Position numbers and translations under genes: made by a program. A model generated the notes under the pieces. That model made no database searches. It saw only the letters and a list, made by a program, of their open reading frames with translations, and was not told where the DNA came from. A DNA stretch of 61,309 bases, from assembly GCF_000171815.1 (NCBI RefSeq), contig NZ_ABGR01000016.1, positions 1 to 61,309 of the forward strand. Reading direction: 5' to 3'. This stretch comes from Vibrio sp. AND4. GTDB taxonomy: Bacteria; Pseudomonadota; Gammaproteobacteria; Enterobacterales; Vibrionaceae. The stretch's first letter is position 1. Every line of letters begins with the position of its first letter. Below are positions 28,210 to 37,100 of this stretch, piece by piece.

Positions 28210-29121
28210 TTAAGTCATCTTGATACCGTCAAGGTGGCTTTTACACTGTTGGCGCGCGGTTGCAAAGAAAGCTTGCAAGTAACGCTTATCCTTTTCTGAT
28301 TTACGTATCGCAGCAAACAATCGACGCCATAACCCTTCATTTAAAGGTTTACTCGTGATAAGCCCTTGGCGAGAAAACTCAGATATTGCCCAATTTGGCA
28401 ATGCCGCCACTCCTAGGCCTGCCGACACCATTTGAATCAACATCAAGGTATTGTCGGCTTGTTTCCATTTAGCGGGTTCAATCCCCGCAGGTTGCAAAAA
28501 GTGCTTTACGACATCTAATCTCTGTTTCTGAACAGGGTAGGTAAGCATGGTTTGGTCGGCAAGATCGATAGGCTCAATGACGTCTTTATCGGCAAGCGGA
28601 TGGCTGGTTGATGTGATCAGTCTCATCTCGAAATCGAATAACGGCTCATAGTAAACTTCTGCGCGTGCTTGTATGTCTGATGTGATGACTAAATCAAGTT
28701 CTCCAGCAAGTAAGGCTGGAAGTGGTTCAAAACCAAAACCTGAGGAGAAATCGAGAGCGACGCTTGGCCAAGTGAGTTGATATTCTTTTAGGGCTGGCAT
28801 TAGCCATTGGAAGCAAGAATGACACTCTATCGCCATATGTAAACGGCCGTTTACGTCTTCTTTGAGACCAGCCAGTTCGTTCTCGGCTTTAGCGAGTGTT
28901 GGCAATACTTCATCGGCGAGACGAAGCAGGATCTCTCCCTCCGAAGTGAACTTCACTGGGCGAGTTTTTCGTAAAAATAGCTGCCCACCGATACGAGATT
29001 CAAGGTCCTTAATTTGGTGTGAAAGTGCGGATTGTGTTAAGTGTAACGCAGTCGCTGTCGCGGTCAGTGACCCCGTATCTCTGAGCGAGCTCAGGGTGCG
29101 TAAGTGCTTGAGTTCTATCAT
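28210..29121 (-). CDS. metR: MetR, LysR-type activator of methionine biosynthesis
   Basis: 303 residues. N-terminal HTH IELKHLRTLSSLRDTGSLTATATALHLTQSALSHQIKDLE, wing LFLRKTRPVKFTSEGEILL, then an effector domain with MetR-specific blocks: AIECHSCFQWLMPAL, MLTYPVQKQRLDVVKHFLQPAGI, DNTLMLIQMVSAGLGVAALPNWA and GLWRRLFAA. These read very close to E. coli MetR, which uses homocysteine as co-regulator at metE, metH and glyA sites TGAA-N5-TTCA. A tandem met box (MetJ operator) lies 190 bases upstream. No metE is divergent to it here, unlike in E. coli and as I recall in V. cholerae. Confidence 0.92.
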   Translation of the reverse strand: MIELKHLRTLSSLRDTGSLTATATALHLTQSALSHQIKDLESRIGGQLFLRKTRPVKFTSEGEILLRLADEVLPTLAKAENELAGLKEDVNGRLHMAIECHSCFQWLMPALKEYQLTWPSVALDFSSGFGFEPLPALLAGELDLVITSDIQARAEVYYEPLFDFEMRLITSTSHPLADKDVIEPIDLADQTMLTYPVQKQRLDVVKHFLQPAGIEPAKWKQADNTLMLIQMVSAGLGVAALPNWAISEFSRQGLITSKPLNEGLWRRLFAAIRKSEKDKRYLQAFFATARQQCKSHLDGIKMT

Positions 29122-29312
29122 TAATCCCTTTCATCCTTGTGTATCTCGGGCTCTGTTTATACCAATCGTAGTAAGTAACGCGTCATTCTAGTTGTTATAA
29201 CGTTCAATCATTGCTTAAAAATTTAGCCTTATTTTAAAGCATGCTCTCTGCGCTAACTTTGCTCACTGTTTTACTCTGATTTGTCTAACTTACAGAGAAA
29301 AAATAGATATGT

Positions 29313-29328
29313 AAACGTCTAGACGTCC
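29313..29328. promoter_or_regulatory. Tandem MetJ operator (two met boxes)
   Basis: AAACGTCT directly followed by AGACGTCC: each matches the met box AGACGTCT at seven of eight positions, and two adjacent boxes are the minimal MetJ operator. The preceding eight bases (AGATATGT) are a weaker third box. The site is about 190 bases upstream of metR, so MetJ-SAM repression of metR is the simplest reading. Confidence 0.7.
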
Positions 29329-29495
29329 GCATTATTTAGTCTTATGCGACTGAGCTCAACATCCCAGTGCTGAATATGAACAAGATGAGAGGATATAGGC
29401 GAGTAACAAGTGCAAAAATCAGCAATAAAAATTCAGGCAATAATACTTATCGCTGAGGCTAGGTTTCTTGTTGAAATGCGTTATCGGACTGATAC

Positions 29496-29529
29496 AAAAA
29501 AGCGAGGATACTTGTGTGTCCTCGCTTTT
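29496..29529 (-). terminator. Rho-independent terminator of the aspS operon
   Basis: GCGAGGATAC pairs with GTGTCCTCGC (one T-G wobble) around the loop TTGT, flanked by A6 and T4, so it works on both strands. It is about 40 bases after the aspS stop codon. Confidence 0.88.
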
Positions 29530-29571
29530 GTATTTAAGAATGTGACTAACTCAATCTTCTTGAGTGATGTA

Positions 29572-29973
29572 TTACTTTGCTTTGTTACCAGCGCTGCATG
29601 TTTGTGAAGAGACCAGCTCATCCGCCATTAATTGGCCACGCGAGTTGCGGACTTTGATTCGGTACATTAAACCCATATCAATTTGTTCACGCACCGCAGG
29701 CGTATTACAGTACGTGTATATACTGGTGTTCAAGACTTGTTTTAACGGCTTCGCTCCGAGCGCGCTGTCGTTATAAATCATCATCATTTCAATCACATTT
29801 TTGTTTGAAGAAACCCGCAAGATTTTTAACGGTCCATATTCAACGGGTAAACCCGAAGAAAGAGCACCCGCGCGGTTAGAAGCCATTAACTCAAGTTGAT
29901 GTTGCTTGTCATCACTTGATGAACAACCCACTAACGCACCGAGCACGAGGCAAAGACACAAAAATTTTTTCAT
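29572..29973 (-). CDS. aspS: AspS, T2SS pilotin lipoprotein (GspS-beta)
   Basis: 133 residues. Lipoprotein signal MKKFLCLCLVLGALVGC with the acylated Cys17. The mature part (LMASNRAGALSSGLPVEYGPLKILR, VIEMMMIYNDSA, KPLKQVLNTSIYTYC, MGLMYRIKVRNSRGQLM) matches my memory of AspS/GspS-beta, the small alpha/beta lipoprotein that takes the secretin GspD to the outer membrane in Vibrio and enteropathogenic E. coli; two further cysteines (YCNTP and SQTCS) would form its disulphide. In V. cholerae the aspS gene is likewise close to metR. It ends the yciA/yciI-side cluster; the gsp operon itself is not in this window. Confidence 0.82.
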   Translation of the reverse strand: MKKFLCLCLVLGALVGCSSSDDKQHQLELMASNRAGALSSGLPVEYGPLKILRVSSNKNVIEMMMIYNDSALGAKPLKQVLNTSIYTYCNTPAVREQIDMGLMYRIKVRNSRGQLMADELVSSQTCSAGNKAK

Positions 29974-29976
29974 AAA

Positions 29977-30273
29977 TTAAAACACTTTCTTGAATGGTTT
30001 TACGATGACGTTTTCGTAAACTCCCACCGCGATGTATGGGTCGGAATTTGCCCATGATTGCGCTTCTTCCAAAGAAGCAAAATCTGCTATGACGGTCGAG
30101 CCAGTAAAGCCCGCTTCACCTGGATTATCAGAGTCAATAGCTGGCATTGGACCTGCTGTGAGTAAGCGACCTTCGTCTTGGAGTTGTTTCAAGCGCTCAA
30201 TATGTTGAGGTCGAACACTCAGACGTTTTTCCAGTGAGTTTTCTACGTCCTGAGCAAAGATAACGTACCACAT
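29977..30273 (-). CDS. yciI: YciI-family protein
   Basis: 98 residues, a single ferredoxin-like alpha/beta domain of the YciI/YCII family: [18 protein letters not shown], the conserved [24 protein letters not shown] with the His-Asp style active-site residues, and [35 protein letters not shown]. The exact catalytic role of stand-alone YciI is unknown; in other proteins the fold performs dehalogenation or lactone cleavage. aspS starts 3 bases after its stop on the same strand, so they are co-transcribed, and yciA lies 105 bases upstream. Confidence 0.92.
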   Translation of the reverse strand: MWYVIFAQDVENSLEKRLSVRPQHIERLKQLQDEGRLLTAGPMPAIDSDNPGEAGFTGSTVIADFASLEEAQSWANSDPYIAVGVYENVIVKPFKKVF

Positions 30274-30378
30274 AGCATAGTTCCTTAATTGGTAAGGTAA
30301 AACCTTAATTTAACGCGTTTTTTGTTCTACTCACAAGTGAAAATGAAAAATTGCGACCTTCTTCCTAATTCATTATTG

Positions 30379-30789
30379 CTATTGATTTATTTGCCACTTG
30401 CGAATGGGGCGAGGTTTACCGTCGCTATCAATGGCAACGTAGTTGAACGTGGCGTCACAGACCATGAAACGATCTTCGATTCCGTGCTCTTTGATTGGCT
30501 TCACCCAGACTTCTAAATCGATACTCATTGAAGTGCGGCCGATCTTCGTACACTCACCGTAACAACATACAACATCACCGACTCGGACAGGCCTTTTAAA
30601 AGTGATGCCTGATACTGATACTGTTACGATTCGGCCAGAAGAGATTTCCTTGGCGAGGATACCGCCTGCTAAATCGAGCTGAGACATGATCCAGCCACCG
30701 AAAATATCACCGTTAGCATTGGTATCGGCAGGCATAGCAAGGGTACGGAGCAGCAGTTGGCCGCGAGGGGATTGAATTTCCTGACTCAT
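30379..30789 (-). CDS. yciA: Acyl-CoA thioesterase YciA
   Basis: 136 residues from ATG 30789 (alternative in-frame starts at 30801 and 30813). A hot-dog-fold thioesterase: LLLRTLAMPADTNANGDIFGGWIMSQLDLAGG carries the conserved Asn and the catalytic Asp of the YciA group, and VGDVVCCYGECTKIGRTSMSIDLEVWV is the family hallmark. YciA hydrolyses a wide range of acyl-CoAs, with links to membrane lipid supply. It belongs to the conserved yciB-yciA-yciI neighbourhood, though a terminator separates it from yciB here. Confidence 0.93.
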   Translation of the reverse strand: MSQEIQSPRGQLLLRTLAMPADTNANGDIFGGWIMSQLDLAGGILAKEISSGRIVTVSVSGITFKRPVRVGDVVCCYGECTKIGRTSMSIDLEVWVKPIKEHGIEDRFMVCDATFNYVAIDSDGKPRPIRKWQINQ

Positions 30790-30866
30790 TATGACATCCA
30801 TTAAATCTAGCAACGCCGTCTGAGAGGGTTGAAATAAGGCAACGCCAAAAGCTCAGACAGCAAGAA

Positions 30867-30893
30867 CAAAACAGCGACCAAAAAGGTCGCTGT
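30867..30893 (-). terminator. Rho-independent terminator after yciB
   Basis: On the minus strand ACAGCGACC pairs with GGTCGCTGT (9 bp) around a T5 loop and is followed by TTTGTTCTT. It lies about 40 bases after yciB, so yciA needs its own promoter or read-through. Confidence 0.82.
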
Positions 30894-30932
30894 GAATAAT
30901 CAATACATGTGAATTATAGCAAAATTGAGTTT

Positions 30933-31505
30933 TTAATCATCAAGCGATACATCGGATGAGTTCCCTTTTTGCTTTTCCTGTTCTTTTGGCATGTGTTTGT
31001 ATATGTATAAGCCCGTCGCAACCATGTAAGCAAGCATTGCGAATAATAGACCAAACACTTTGAAGTTCACCCAGACATCTAATGGAAACTCGTGAGCAAC
31101 ATAGAGATTCAAGCCTGCACAGAACGAGAAGAAAGCCACCCAAGCCCAGTTTATTTTGGCCCAAATCGCATCAGGTAGCGTTATTTCTTTACCGAGCATA
31201 GCTTTGATGGACGATTTACCCATGACGTGACTGATGGCTAAGCCAGTCGCGAAGATTGCATAGACAATGGTCACTTTCCATTTAATGAAGTTCTCGTCGT
31301 GCAGTAAGATGGTCATACTGCCGAAGATGGACACCATAGCGAAAGTGATTAACTGCATTTTTTCTATTTTTTTGTACAGTATGAACGTAACGATCAATTG
31401 AATTGCTGTAGCGACAATCAATGCGCCAGTCGCAACGTAGATATCGTACATCTTGTATAGGGCAAAAAAGATGATAAGGGGGATAAAATCAAGGATTTGC
31501 TTCAT
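30933..31505 (-). CDS. yciB: Intracellular septation protein A family (YciB/IspZ)
   Basis: 190 residues with about five membrane helices and the family start [30 protein letters not shown], then [31 protein letters not shown], and [19 protein letters not shown]. YciB is an inner-membrane protein reported to interact with the elongation and division machinery and to affect envelope integrity. The C-terminal 25 residues are polar and acidic. Gene order with yciA and yciI is as in other gammaproteobacteria. Confidence 0.94.
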   Translation of the reverse strand: MKQILDFIPLIIFFALYKMYDIYVATGALIVATAIQLIVTFILYKKIEKMQLITFAMVSIFGSMTILLHDENFIKWKVTIVYAIFATGLAISHVMGKSSIKAMLGKEITLPDAIWAKINWAWVAFFSFCAGLNLYVAHEFPLDVWVNFKVFGLLFAMLAYMVATGLYIYKHMPKEQEKQKGNSSDVSLDD

Positions 31506-31748
31506 TTGGCAAACGCTACCTAGTTGTTGAGTAGCTGATAGTCTAGCGAAATCTTAGGCAATGTGAAAATATATATCCAAGCAAAACTGAATTGCTGCGC
31601 CAAACAACATAGAAAGAACTCGCTATTCCACTTTGTTGCTTTCTGTGAGCTCGGGTCACTGACGATACTTTGAGCTTAGGCTATAAAACCACGCGATTAT
31701 CTAACAATCAAACGATCTCAAAGCGGCAATCTCTGATGTCACTGGAGG

Positions 31749-31991
31749 TTAAACGATGTTTTGGTAGCGGGTGATCAACGTTTTAACGTCTTCGAGGTAG
31801 CCTTCGCGTAACAGGCTGTCAACGGTCGCTTCAAGCTCGTTATGTGACATGGTAAAACACGTCGACTTTCCGGTCATTGAATTCAGATACTGGTGATATT
31901 CTTCTTCCGTGTAATGACCTACGCGATCGAGCAACAGTGTTTTGATGCCGTGATGAATCAAGCCATAATAGGTGTGTCTGTGAAGCATCAT
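31749..31991 (-). CDS. Small protein of unknown function
   Basis: 80 residues from ATG 31991, with AAGGAG 5 bases upstream (GTG 31997 overlaps that site and ATG 31988 is also in frame). The protein is soluble and mostly helical: HTYYGLIHHGIKTLLLDRVGHYTEEEYHQYLNSMTG at the N-terminus and NELEATVDSLLREGYLEDVKTLITRYQ at the C-terminus. I do not recognise a domain. Good ribosome site, sensible composition and its place between yciB and luxN make it a real gene. It is followed by a 243-base gap with nothing I can identify. Confidence 0.6.
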   Translation of the reverse strand: MMLHRHTYYGLIHHGIKTLLLDRVGHYTEEEYHQYLNSMTGKSTCFTMSHNELEATVDSLLREGYLEDVKTLITRYQNIV

Positions 31992-32083
31992 ATTCACTCC
32001 TTATCAAGTGCCTTTCATCTAGAAGAGGAATTAAGTGTGCGTGTAATCTAATTTGTCCTAAAGAAATGCATATCAGGTGCCAA

Positions 32084-34633
32084 CTATTCCTTCTGGATTT
32101 CAGATGAGATAGATTCAGTGCTTTTATTTAACCAGTTGCCTAAAACACAACGCAAAGCGCTCAATGTTGTAGGCTTTTCTAGTCGGCCGTCCATTAGCTT
32201 TTGAATCATGTTTAATTCATTTTCCCCAGACTCTCCTGAGAGCGCAATGATTGGGGTTTTAGGTGATAACTCTTTGATCTTTTGGCAAGCATCAAAACCA
32301 TTCATTATAGGCATTTGCACGTCCATCAGAATCAAATCTACCGGGTTAGTTTTGAACGTTTCGACGGCATCCTCACCGTTTTTGGCTTGTAAGCTATTGA
32401 CACCGAGTTGCTTCAAATACATTTCAACCAGCGCACGTTGTACCTCTTTGTCGTCAACGATCAGCACGGTTGGTGTGGGGTTATCCGGTTGCAAGTTGTC
32501 GATAACTCTGTGTTCGCTGTTTCGCTTGCTCTGCCTCCAGTCATTAAAGTACGGCGTTCGGAGTGTCTCGGCTTTTGGTGCATTCGGAACCACTGGGAAG
32601 TATAAATGAAACTCCGTGAACTCACCGAGTGTCGACTTGCACTCGATTCTGCCGCCAAATGAACGCATTACACGTTGGCAGTACCCTAAGCCCAAGCCGC
32701 TACCACCACTCTTTTGGTAAGAAAAAAAGTCATCAAAGATTTTATGAGAGATCGTCTCGTCGATCCCCGGTCCGGTGTCACGAAAAATCAAAATATTCTC
32801 GTAGTGGCCGGTTTTTGTACAGATCTCAATTTGACTGTCTGGATACGAGTCAAAATAATAAATAGCGTTACGAATCAAATTGAAGATGACAAAGTTAAAT
32901 AAGGTCTCGTTGAGTTTTGCCACAAAATCAGATTGCTGTGGCAAACAAATCCTTTCAATTATTTTCTCATTTTCAAAACCGTAGTGACTTACTGCTTGGT
33001 CAACAGCTTTGTGAATAGAGCTCATTGCGATAGGTTCATGTTCTAGGGAACTGTCACTTACCTCTCGTAAAATAATATTGATGAGTTGGCGACCACGCTG
33101 AATCGAGGCTTGGCCATTCTCTATATCAAGTCTGAGCTGTTCTGTGGATGCCTCATTTTCAATATGCTGTTTCAATGCTTCAAACTGCAACTGAACTTGA
33201 GCAAGAGGATTACGCATCTCATGAGCAATGGAGTTGGCTAATGCACGGCTTTGTCGGATTCGTCGATCTGCTTCAATTGTACTTTGAACTCGAGTTAGTA
33301 GGGTCTGAAGCGCAGATATTTCCTCGTTCGAGAACATATGGTTGTTACTCTTATGAGGAGAAACTAATAAATGCGTAACCGATTTACCTTGTCCGAACAG
33401 GGGCATAACCAAAGCCGTGTTGTTTGAACTCATTTTGTCGTAGAGCGCCTTTAAAGAGCGCTTTGAGGATACTTTATACTCGAGCTCTTCAGAAAGTTCA
33501 TCAAACACCAACACCGATCGCTTCGATGAAAGGTATTCTTCATAAAATGTTTCATCGTAGTTGCTGGCTACAAGCTTAAGTTTGTCATTTGGAATTTGCA
33601 GTAGCTGACCCAGACGACGCATAGCATCATCGATAGATACTTTGAAATCCTCTTCTAATACCAATATTTTTTGTACAGGTGTTTTTTTACTACCATAAAT
33701 TAAAAGTGCAGCGTAGACCCCGACTTGTTTGTATAGCATATGCCACGTCACGCCAATTAAGGCACATATAGGGGCGGCTGCCAACCATTGAACATTGTCA
33801 GGCATTGGGATAAATATTACCCCAAGAGGGATCGCAATCATCATGCAGGTGAAAAATACGCATGATGTTAGATAAATAAGGTATTTAGCACTGTAAAACC
33901 TGGATGTTAGCAATGCGTAACCCATAAATAACATTTCGCTGATTGACAATGCCGGAGGGAGCCAAGTAAGGGAAAAGTCTTTTAGGAAGTATGTCACGCC
34001 TATGTGTAAGACCACAGTGGATAGCATGTATACGAGTATTCCAGCTATCATGTAACTAGTTTTGGCTAAAACAAGACGGTTACTATACTTGCGCATGCTA
34101 ATTAGATTACTCAGATAGAGCATCATTAAGCATAACATAGTGAAGAAAAAGTATGGTGTTTGACTGCCAAATTCAATTGTGAATTGACTGGGACCAATTA
34201 TGTCGATACTTTCTACAGTTAGTCTCGGTGTTATGTTTACATATAAAGAGTATAAAACAGCAAAGATGATGAGACATCTTTGCCATAAATATATCCGACT
34301 TTTCCTCTGTTCTGCAGACAGTTGACATGAAAAGTAATAAGCGAAACAGAAGGCTAATGATGTAGCTATGTTGGCTACCCTTGCCATGATTACACCTACA
34401 TGACTACCTAAATCTGGCAAGAAATTTGTGTGGAAGTAAGCATTACTAAGAATCCAGCCAATAATACATGTAGAATAAGCTATGTATGAAGAATGGTAGG
34501 TGCCTAATATCCTTCCAACATTGTGCTTTAAATGTATACAGTAATAGGCAAGCCAAACTGAAACAAATAGAACTATCAATAATAATGCCGCTGCTTTTGG
34601 GTACAATATCACATCAACTATTATTTCAGACAT
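32084..34633 (-). CDS. luxN: LuxN, hybrid histidine kinase receptor for autoinducer HAI-1
   Basis: 849 residues. The N-terminal third (about 1-300) has around nine hydrophobic segments, the autoinducer-binding membrane domain. The kinase core has His471 in IAHEMRNPLAQVQ, an N-box FNLIRNAIYYF and a G-box FRDTGPGI with GGSGLGLGYC; the C-terminal receiver has Asp771 in LILMDVQMP. These residue numbers and the total length equal those I recall for V. harveyi LuxN. In that species LuxN is a kinase at low cell density and a phosphatase when it binds 3-hydroxybutanoyl-homoserine lactone, feeding LuxU and LuxO and so the Qrr RNAs and LuxR. Its ATG overlaps the luxM stop by 8 bases. Confidence 0.96.
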   Translation of the reverse strand: MSEIIVDVILYPKAAALLLIVLFVSVWLAYYCIHLKHNVGRILGTYHSSYIAYSTCIIGWILSNAYFHTNFLPDLGSHVGVIMARVANIATSLAFCFAYYFSCQLSAEQRKSRIYLWQRCLIIFAVLYSLYVNITPRLTVESIDIIGPSQFTIEFGSQTPYFFFTMLCLMMLYLSNLISMRKYSNRLVLAKTSYMIAGILVYMLSTVVLHIGVTYFLKDFSLTWLPPALSISEMLFMGYALLTSRFYSAKYLIYLTSCVFFTCMMIAIPLGVIFIPMPDNVQWLAAAPICALIGVTWHMLYKQVGVYAALLIYGSKKTPVQKILVLEEDFKVSIDDAMRRLGQLLQIPNDKLKLVASNYDETFYEEYLSSKRSVLVFDELSEELEYKVSSKRSLKALYDKMSSNNTALVMPLFGQGKSVTHLLVSPHKSNNHMFSNEEISALQTLLTRVQSTIEADRRIRQSRALANSIAHEMRNPLAQVQLQFEALKQHIENEASTEQLRLDIENGQASIQRGRQLINIILREVSDSSLEHEPIAMSSIHKAVDQAVSHYGFENEKIIERICLPQQSDFVAKLNETLFNFVIFNLIRNAIYYFDSYPDSQIEICTKTGHYENILIFRDTGPGIDETISHKIFDDFFSYQKSGGSGLGLGYCQRVMRSFGGRIECKSTLGEFTEFHLYFPVVPNAPKAETLRTPYFNDWRQSKRNSEHRVIDNLQPDNPTPTVLIVDDKEVQRALVEMYLKQLGVNSLQAKNGEDAVETFKTNPVDLILMDVQMPIMNGFDACQKIKELSPKTPIIALSGESGENELNMIQKLMDGRLEKPTTLSALRCVLGNWLNKSTESISSEIQKE

Positions 34634-35825
34634 TTGTACCTCTTCTTACCCACTTATCTTCTTTTTTGTTATTAACCAAATTGATGTAGTCATAAAAAGA
34701 TAATTTATTAAACTCTGCGTTGAGATTGGTTATATTCCAGAATCCTCGATAAGTTAACGTTTTGTTGTTGTTTAAATCACAAAACCCTAAGCTACAGTAC
34801 CCTCCCTCTTTGAGGTTGGAGTAAAAATCAAGAATAAAAGGTTGATCTATTACGGTAAAACTAACTTTATATCCGTGAGTATACAATACTTGAGCGAGTT
34901 TTTTTTGAGTAAGGTATATAAAAAAAAGCTTTTGGCGTGTATTGCCACTGATAGCTAACCTCAGTATTTCGCATACTTTGTGTTTATCTTTTAGTGCTTT
35001 TTTGAATGTGTTGTCAAACTCTTCAATAGACTGAATATTTAAAGAGGTAATTGATTCTAAAACTCCCAAGTGTTCGAGATTTGAACATTCCAAGTTTGTA
35101 AGGCAATAGTTCCACTTTGAATTACTAAACTGCGGGGCATGGCTTAACCAAGAATCTCGATTATCCCAGTCCTGAACAAGCATGGAAGAGACAAGGACAT
35201 TGGCTTCTTCTGAGTTGACCTTTTTAAGCAATACAAAATGCTTTCCTGTTTGCGACATGGATAGGAGAGGTAGCATCTCATACCATTTTTTACCTTTGAT
35301 AAAAAGTTCGAGGTTAGTTAATGTTACAGCGTCGCTTATTGACATGATATTTGCGTGACTTGGTGTACGTACCATCATATCGGAGTGTTCGAGTTCATCA
35401 ATTAAGATGCCATAATATGCTTCGTCTTCGAGTGGAAGACTCAGCTGCGATATAGGCTGATTGTTTATTAAAGATTTTTGTTTGATTGCTCGGATTTCAC
35501 ACTCGCACCAGAATTCTAACCAATGCATAAAGCATTGTGAGACCACGATTTCCAATGCAGCAATATATGGAGAGAAATTAGAAGGGTAATTTTGTATCAA
35601 ATCACGATAGTCCATTAATTCAAATAAGACCGACAAGCTTTTAGCTTTATGCTCTGGGAAAAGCGCAATGAGCTGCTTTTTTCTATAGTCGGTCACTGAC
35701 TGGAATATAGCTTTGCGTTCTTGTGTATTAAAATCATCAAGGATCGTATCGATAATCGCAACCTGTTTACTTTCAATAGACATACTGTCCGTAGACAACA
35801 CTTCAAAGCAAGACATAAAATTCAT
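34626..35825 (-). CDS. luxM: LuxM, acyl-homoserine-lactone synthase (HAI-1)
   Basis: 399 residues. It belongs to the LuxM/AinS synthase family, unrelated to LuxI. Recognisable parts are the N-terminus MNFMSCFEVLSTDSM and the C-terminal blocks SKWNYCLTNLECSNLEHLG, RLAISGNTRQKLFFIYLTQKKLAQVLYTHGYKVSFTVIDQPF and GYCSLGFCDLNNNKTLTYRGFWN. In V. harveyi LuxM makes N-(3-hydroxybutanoyl)-homoserine lactone from SAM and a C4 acyl donor, the ligand of LuxN encoded next. The gene is AT-rich compared with the trp genes beside it. The pair is a clade marker: V. cholerae lacks it. The reading frame is intact with no stop or frameshift. Confidence 0.95.
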   Translation of the reverse strand: MNFMSCFEVLSTDSMSIESKQVAIIDTILDDFNTQERKAIFQSVTDYRKKQLIALFPEHKAKSLSVLFELMDYRDLIQNYPSNFSPYIAALEIVVSQCFMHWLEFWCECEIRAIKQKSLINNQPISQLSLPLEDEAYYGILIDELEHSDMMVRTPSHANIMSISDAVTLTNLELFIKGKKWYEMLPLLSMSQTGKHFVLLKKVNSEEANVLVSSMLVQDWDNRDSWLSHAPQFSNSKWNYCLTNLECSNLEHLGVLESITSLNIQSIEEFDNTFKKALKDKHKVCEILRLAISGNTRQKLFFIYLTQKKLAQVLYTHGYKVSFTVIDQPFILDFYSNLKEGGYCSLGFCDLNNNKTLTYRGFWNITNLNAEFNKLSFYDYINLVNNKKEDKWVRRGTNV

Positions 35826-36230
35826 TAGACAACCTAGCCATATTTTTTGTTTATTTATTTAGGCCGCTTTTATACCATTTCAAAATAAATATTCCACTAG
35901 TTTATTTTATTCGTCGAAATAATTCATGGTGAGAATAAAAGTTACTCAAAAGATCGGTTGGTTGAAAATAGTTTTTTATTGGGCTTGTTGTGTTGAAACT
36001 CAGGTAGCTGTGCTTTATTCTTCAGCGTCTACAATCACTGAATATACGGCGTTTCCTGTGATGGGTCGTACGGTAAGGATATATATCGAATCTAGATTCA
36101 AGAACGAAATTGTTCGTGGAATGCCCCTAATAAATAGGACTATTCACTCTTTGTTGGAATAGCAATTCTTCCCACTTGTTTGTGTGACTTAAACGGTGTG
36201 CTGGTTTGATTACTAAAGGAAATGTTAATA
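35826..36230. other. Intergenic region upstream of luxM
   Basis: 405 AT-rich bases between the luxM start and the trp terminator, where the luxM promoter must lie. A 78-codon ORF on the plus strand (35926-36162) has no ribosome site and unconvincing composition. No LuxR box can be assigned with confidence. Confidence 0.5.
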
Positions 36231-36270
36231 AAAAAGATCGATTCCTGATGGTTAATAAAGAATCGATCTC
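36231..36270 (-). terminator. Rho-independent terminator of the trp operon
   Basis: On the minus strand AGATCGATTC pairs with GAATCGATCT (10 bp) across a 15-base loop and is followed by TTTTTATT. It lies 24 bases after the trpA stop codon. Confidence 0.88.
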
Positions 36271-36293
36271 ATATTTATCAAATTAGTGATACG

Positions 36294-37100
36294 TTATTTT
36301 TGTGTTGCAGCTTTCATTGCAGAAACGAATTCACCTAGCTTATCGAGCATGATTTGTGGTTGCTCGACGTTCGCTTCGATAATTTTTACCACGGCAGAAC
36401 CAGAAATCGCACCAGCGGCACCAGATTCTAGAGCTTGTTTTACTTGTGCAGGCTCTGAAATACCAAAACCAAGCAGCGCTGGTGGTGCATTGAATTGATT
36501 CAGTTTATCTAACATGTGGTCAACAGGCATGTTTGCCTTGGTCTCAGCGCCAGTAACACCTGCACGAGAAAGTAGGTAAGTGTAGCCGCCACCGAGTTCG
36601 GATACGTGCTTCAGCGTTTCATCACTTGCTGTTGGTGGGGCAATGAAGATTGGGTGAATTCCAAACTTCTCTGCTGCTGCAACAAATTCTGCGCTCTCGT
36701 TGGTTGGTACGTCTGCAATCAAAACAGAATCGATGCCCGCTTTTGCACAACGCTCGTAGAAGTTTTCGATACCACGTGAGTACACAAGGTTCGCGTACAT
36801 CAGAAGACCAATAGGTAGCTCTGGGTACTTCGCTCGGATCTTACCAATCTGCTCGAAACAGATATCCGGTGTTGCGCCTGAATCGAGCGCACGAATGTTC
36901 GCACCTTGGATAGTCGGGCCATCCGCAAGAGGATCTGAGAATGGAATACCAAGTTCTAGAGCATCAGCGCCTGACTCAACTAATGTTTCCATGATCTTGT
37001 AAGACTGCTCTGCGTTGGGATCGCAAACCGTTACGAAGGGTACAAACGCGCCTTGGTTTTTCTCGTTTAGGCGCTCAAACATCTTTGCATAACGGCTCAT
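36294..37100 (-). CDS. trpA: Tryptophan synthase alpha subunit
   Basis: 268 residues, full family length. Catalytic Glu in [19 protein letters not shown], Asp in [15 protein letters not shown], loop 6 SRAGVTGAE and phosphate-binding [10 protein letters not shown] and [11 protein letters not shown]. It cleaves indole-3-glycerol phosphate to indole and glyceraldehyde-3-phosphate, passing indole through a tunnel to TrpB. Its ATG overlaps the trpB stop in TAATG, so translation is coupled. Last gene of the trp operon, with a terminator behind it. Confidence 0.98.
   Translation of the reverse strand: MSRYAKMFERLNEKNQGAFVPFVTVCDPNAEQSYKIMETLVESGADALELGIPFSDPLADGPTIQGANIRALDSGATPDICFEQIGKIRAKYPELPIGLLMYANLVYSRGIENFYERCAKAGIDSVLIADVPTNESAEFVAAAEKFGIHPIFIAPPTASDETLKHVSELGGGYTYLLSRAGVTGAETKANMPVDHMLDKLNQFNAPPALLGFGISEPAQVKQALESGAAGAISGSAVVKIIEANVEQPQIMLDKLGEFVSAMKAATQK

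Larger units (their letters stand above)
29122..29571. other. Intergenic region between metR and aspS
   Basis: 450 bases with no gene. It contains the tandem met boxes at 29313-29328 and the aspS-side terminator at 29496-29529. Its length and the position of the met boxes would suit a former divergent metE promoter, but no metE coding remnant is readable. Confidence 0.55.

Noticed and set aside
29410..29607. 65-codon plus-strand ORF between metR and aspS, considered as metE remnant
   Set aside because: Translation has no similarity to MetE that I can see, and it runs through the aspS terminator.
35926..36162. 78-codon plus-strand ORF between luxM and the trp terminator
   Set aside because: No ribosome site, no recognisable protein features, and it lies where the luxM promoter is expected.
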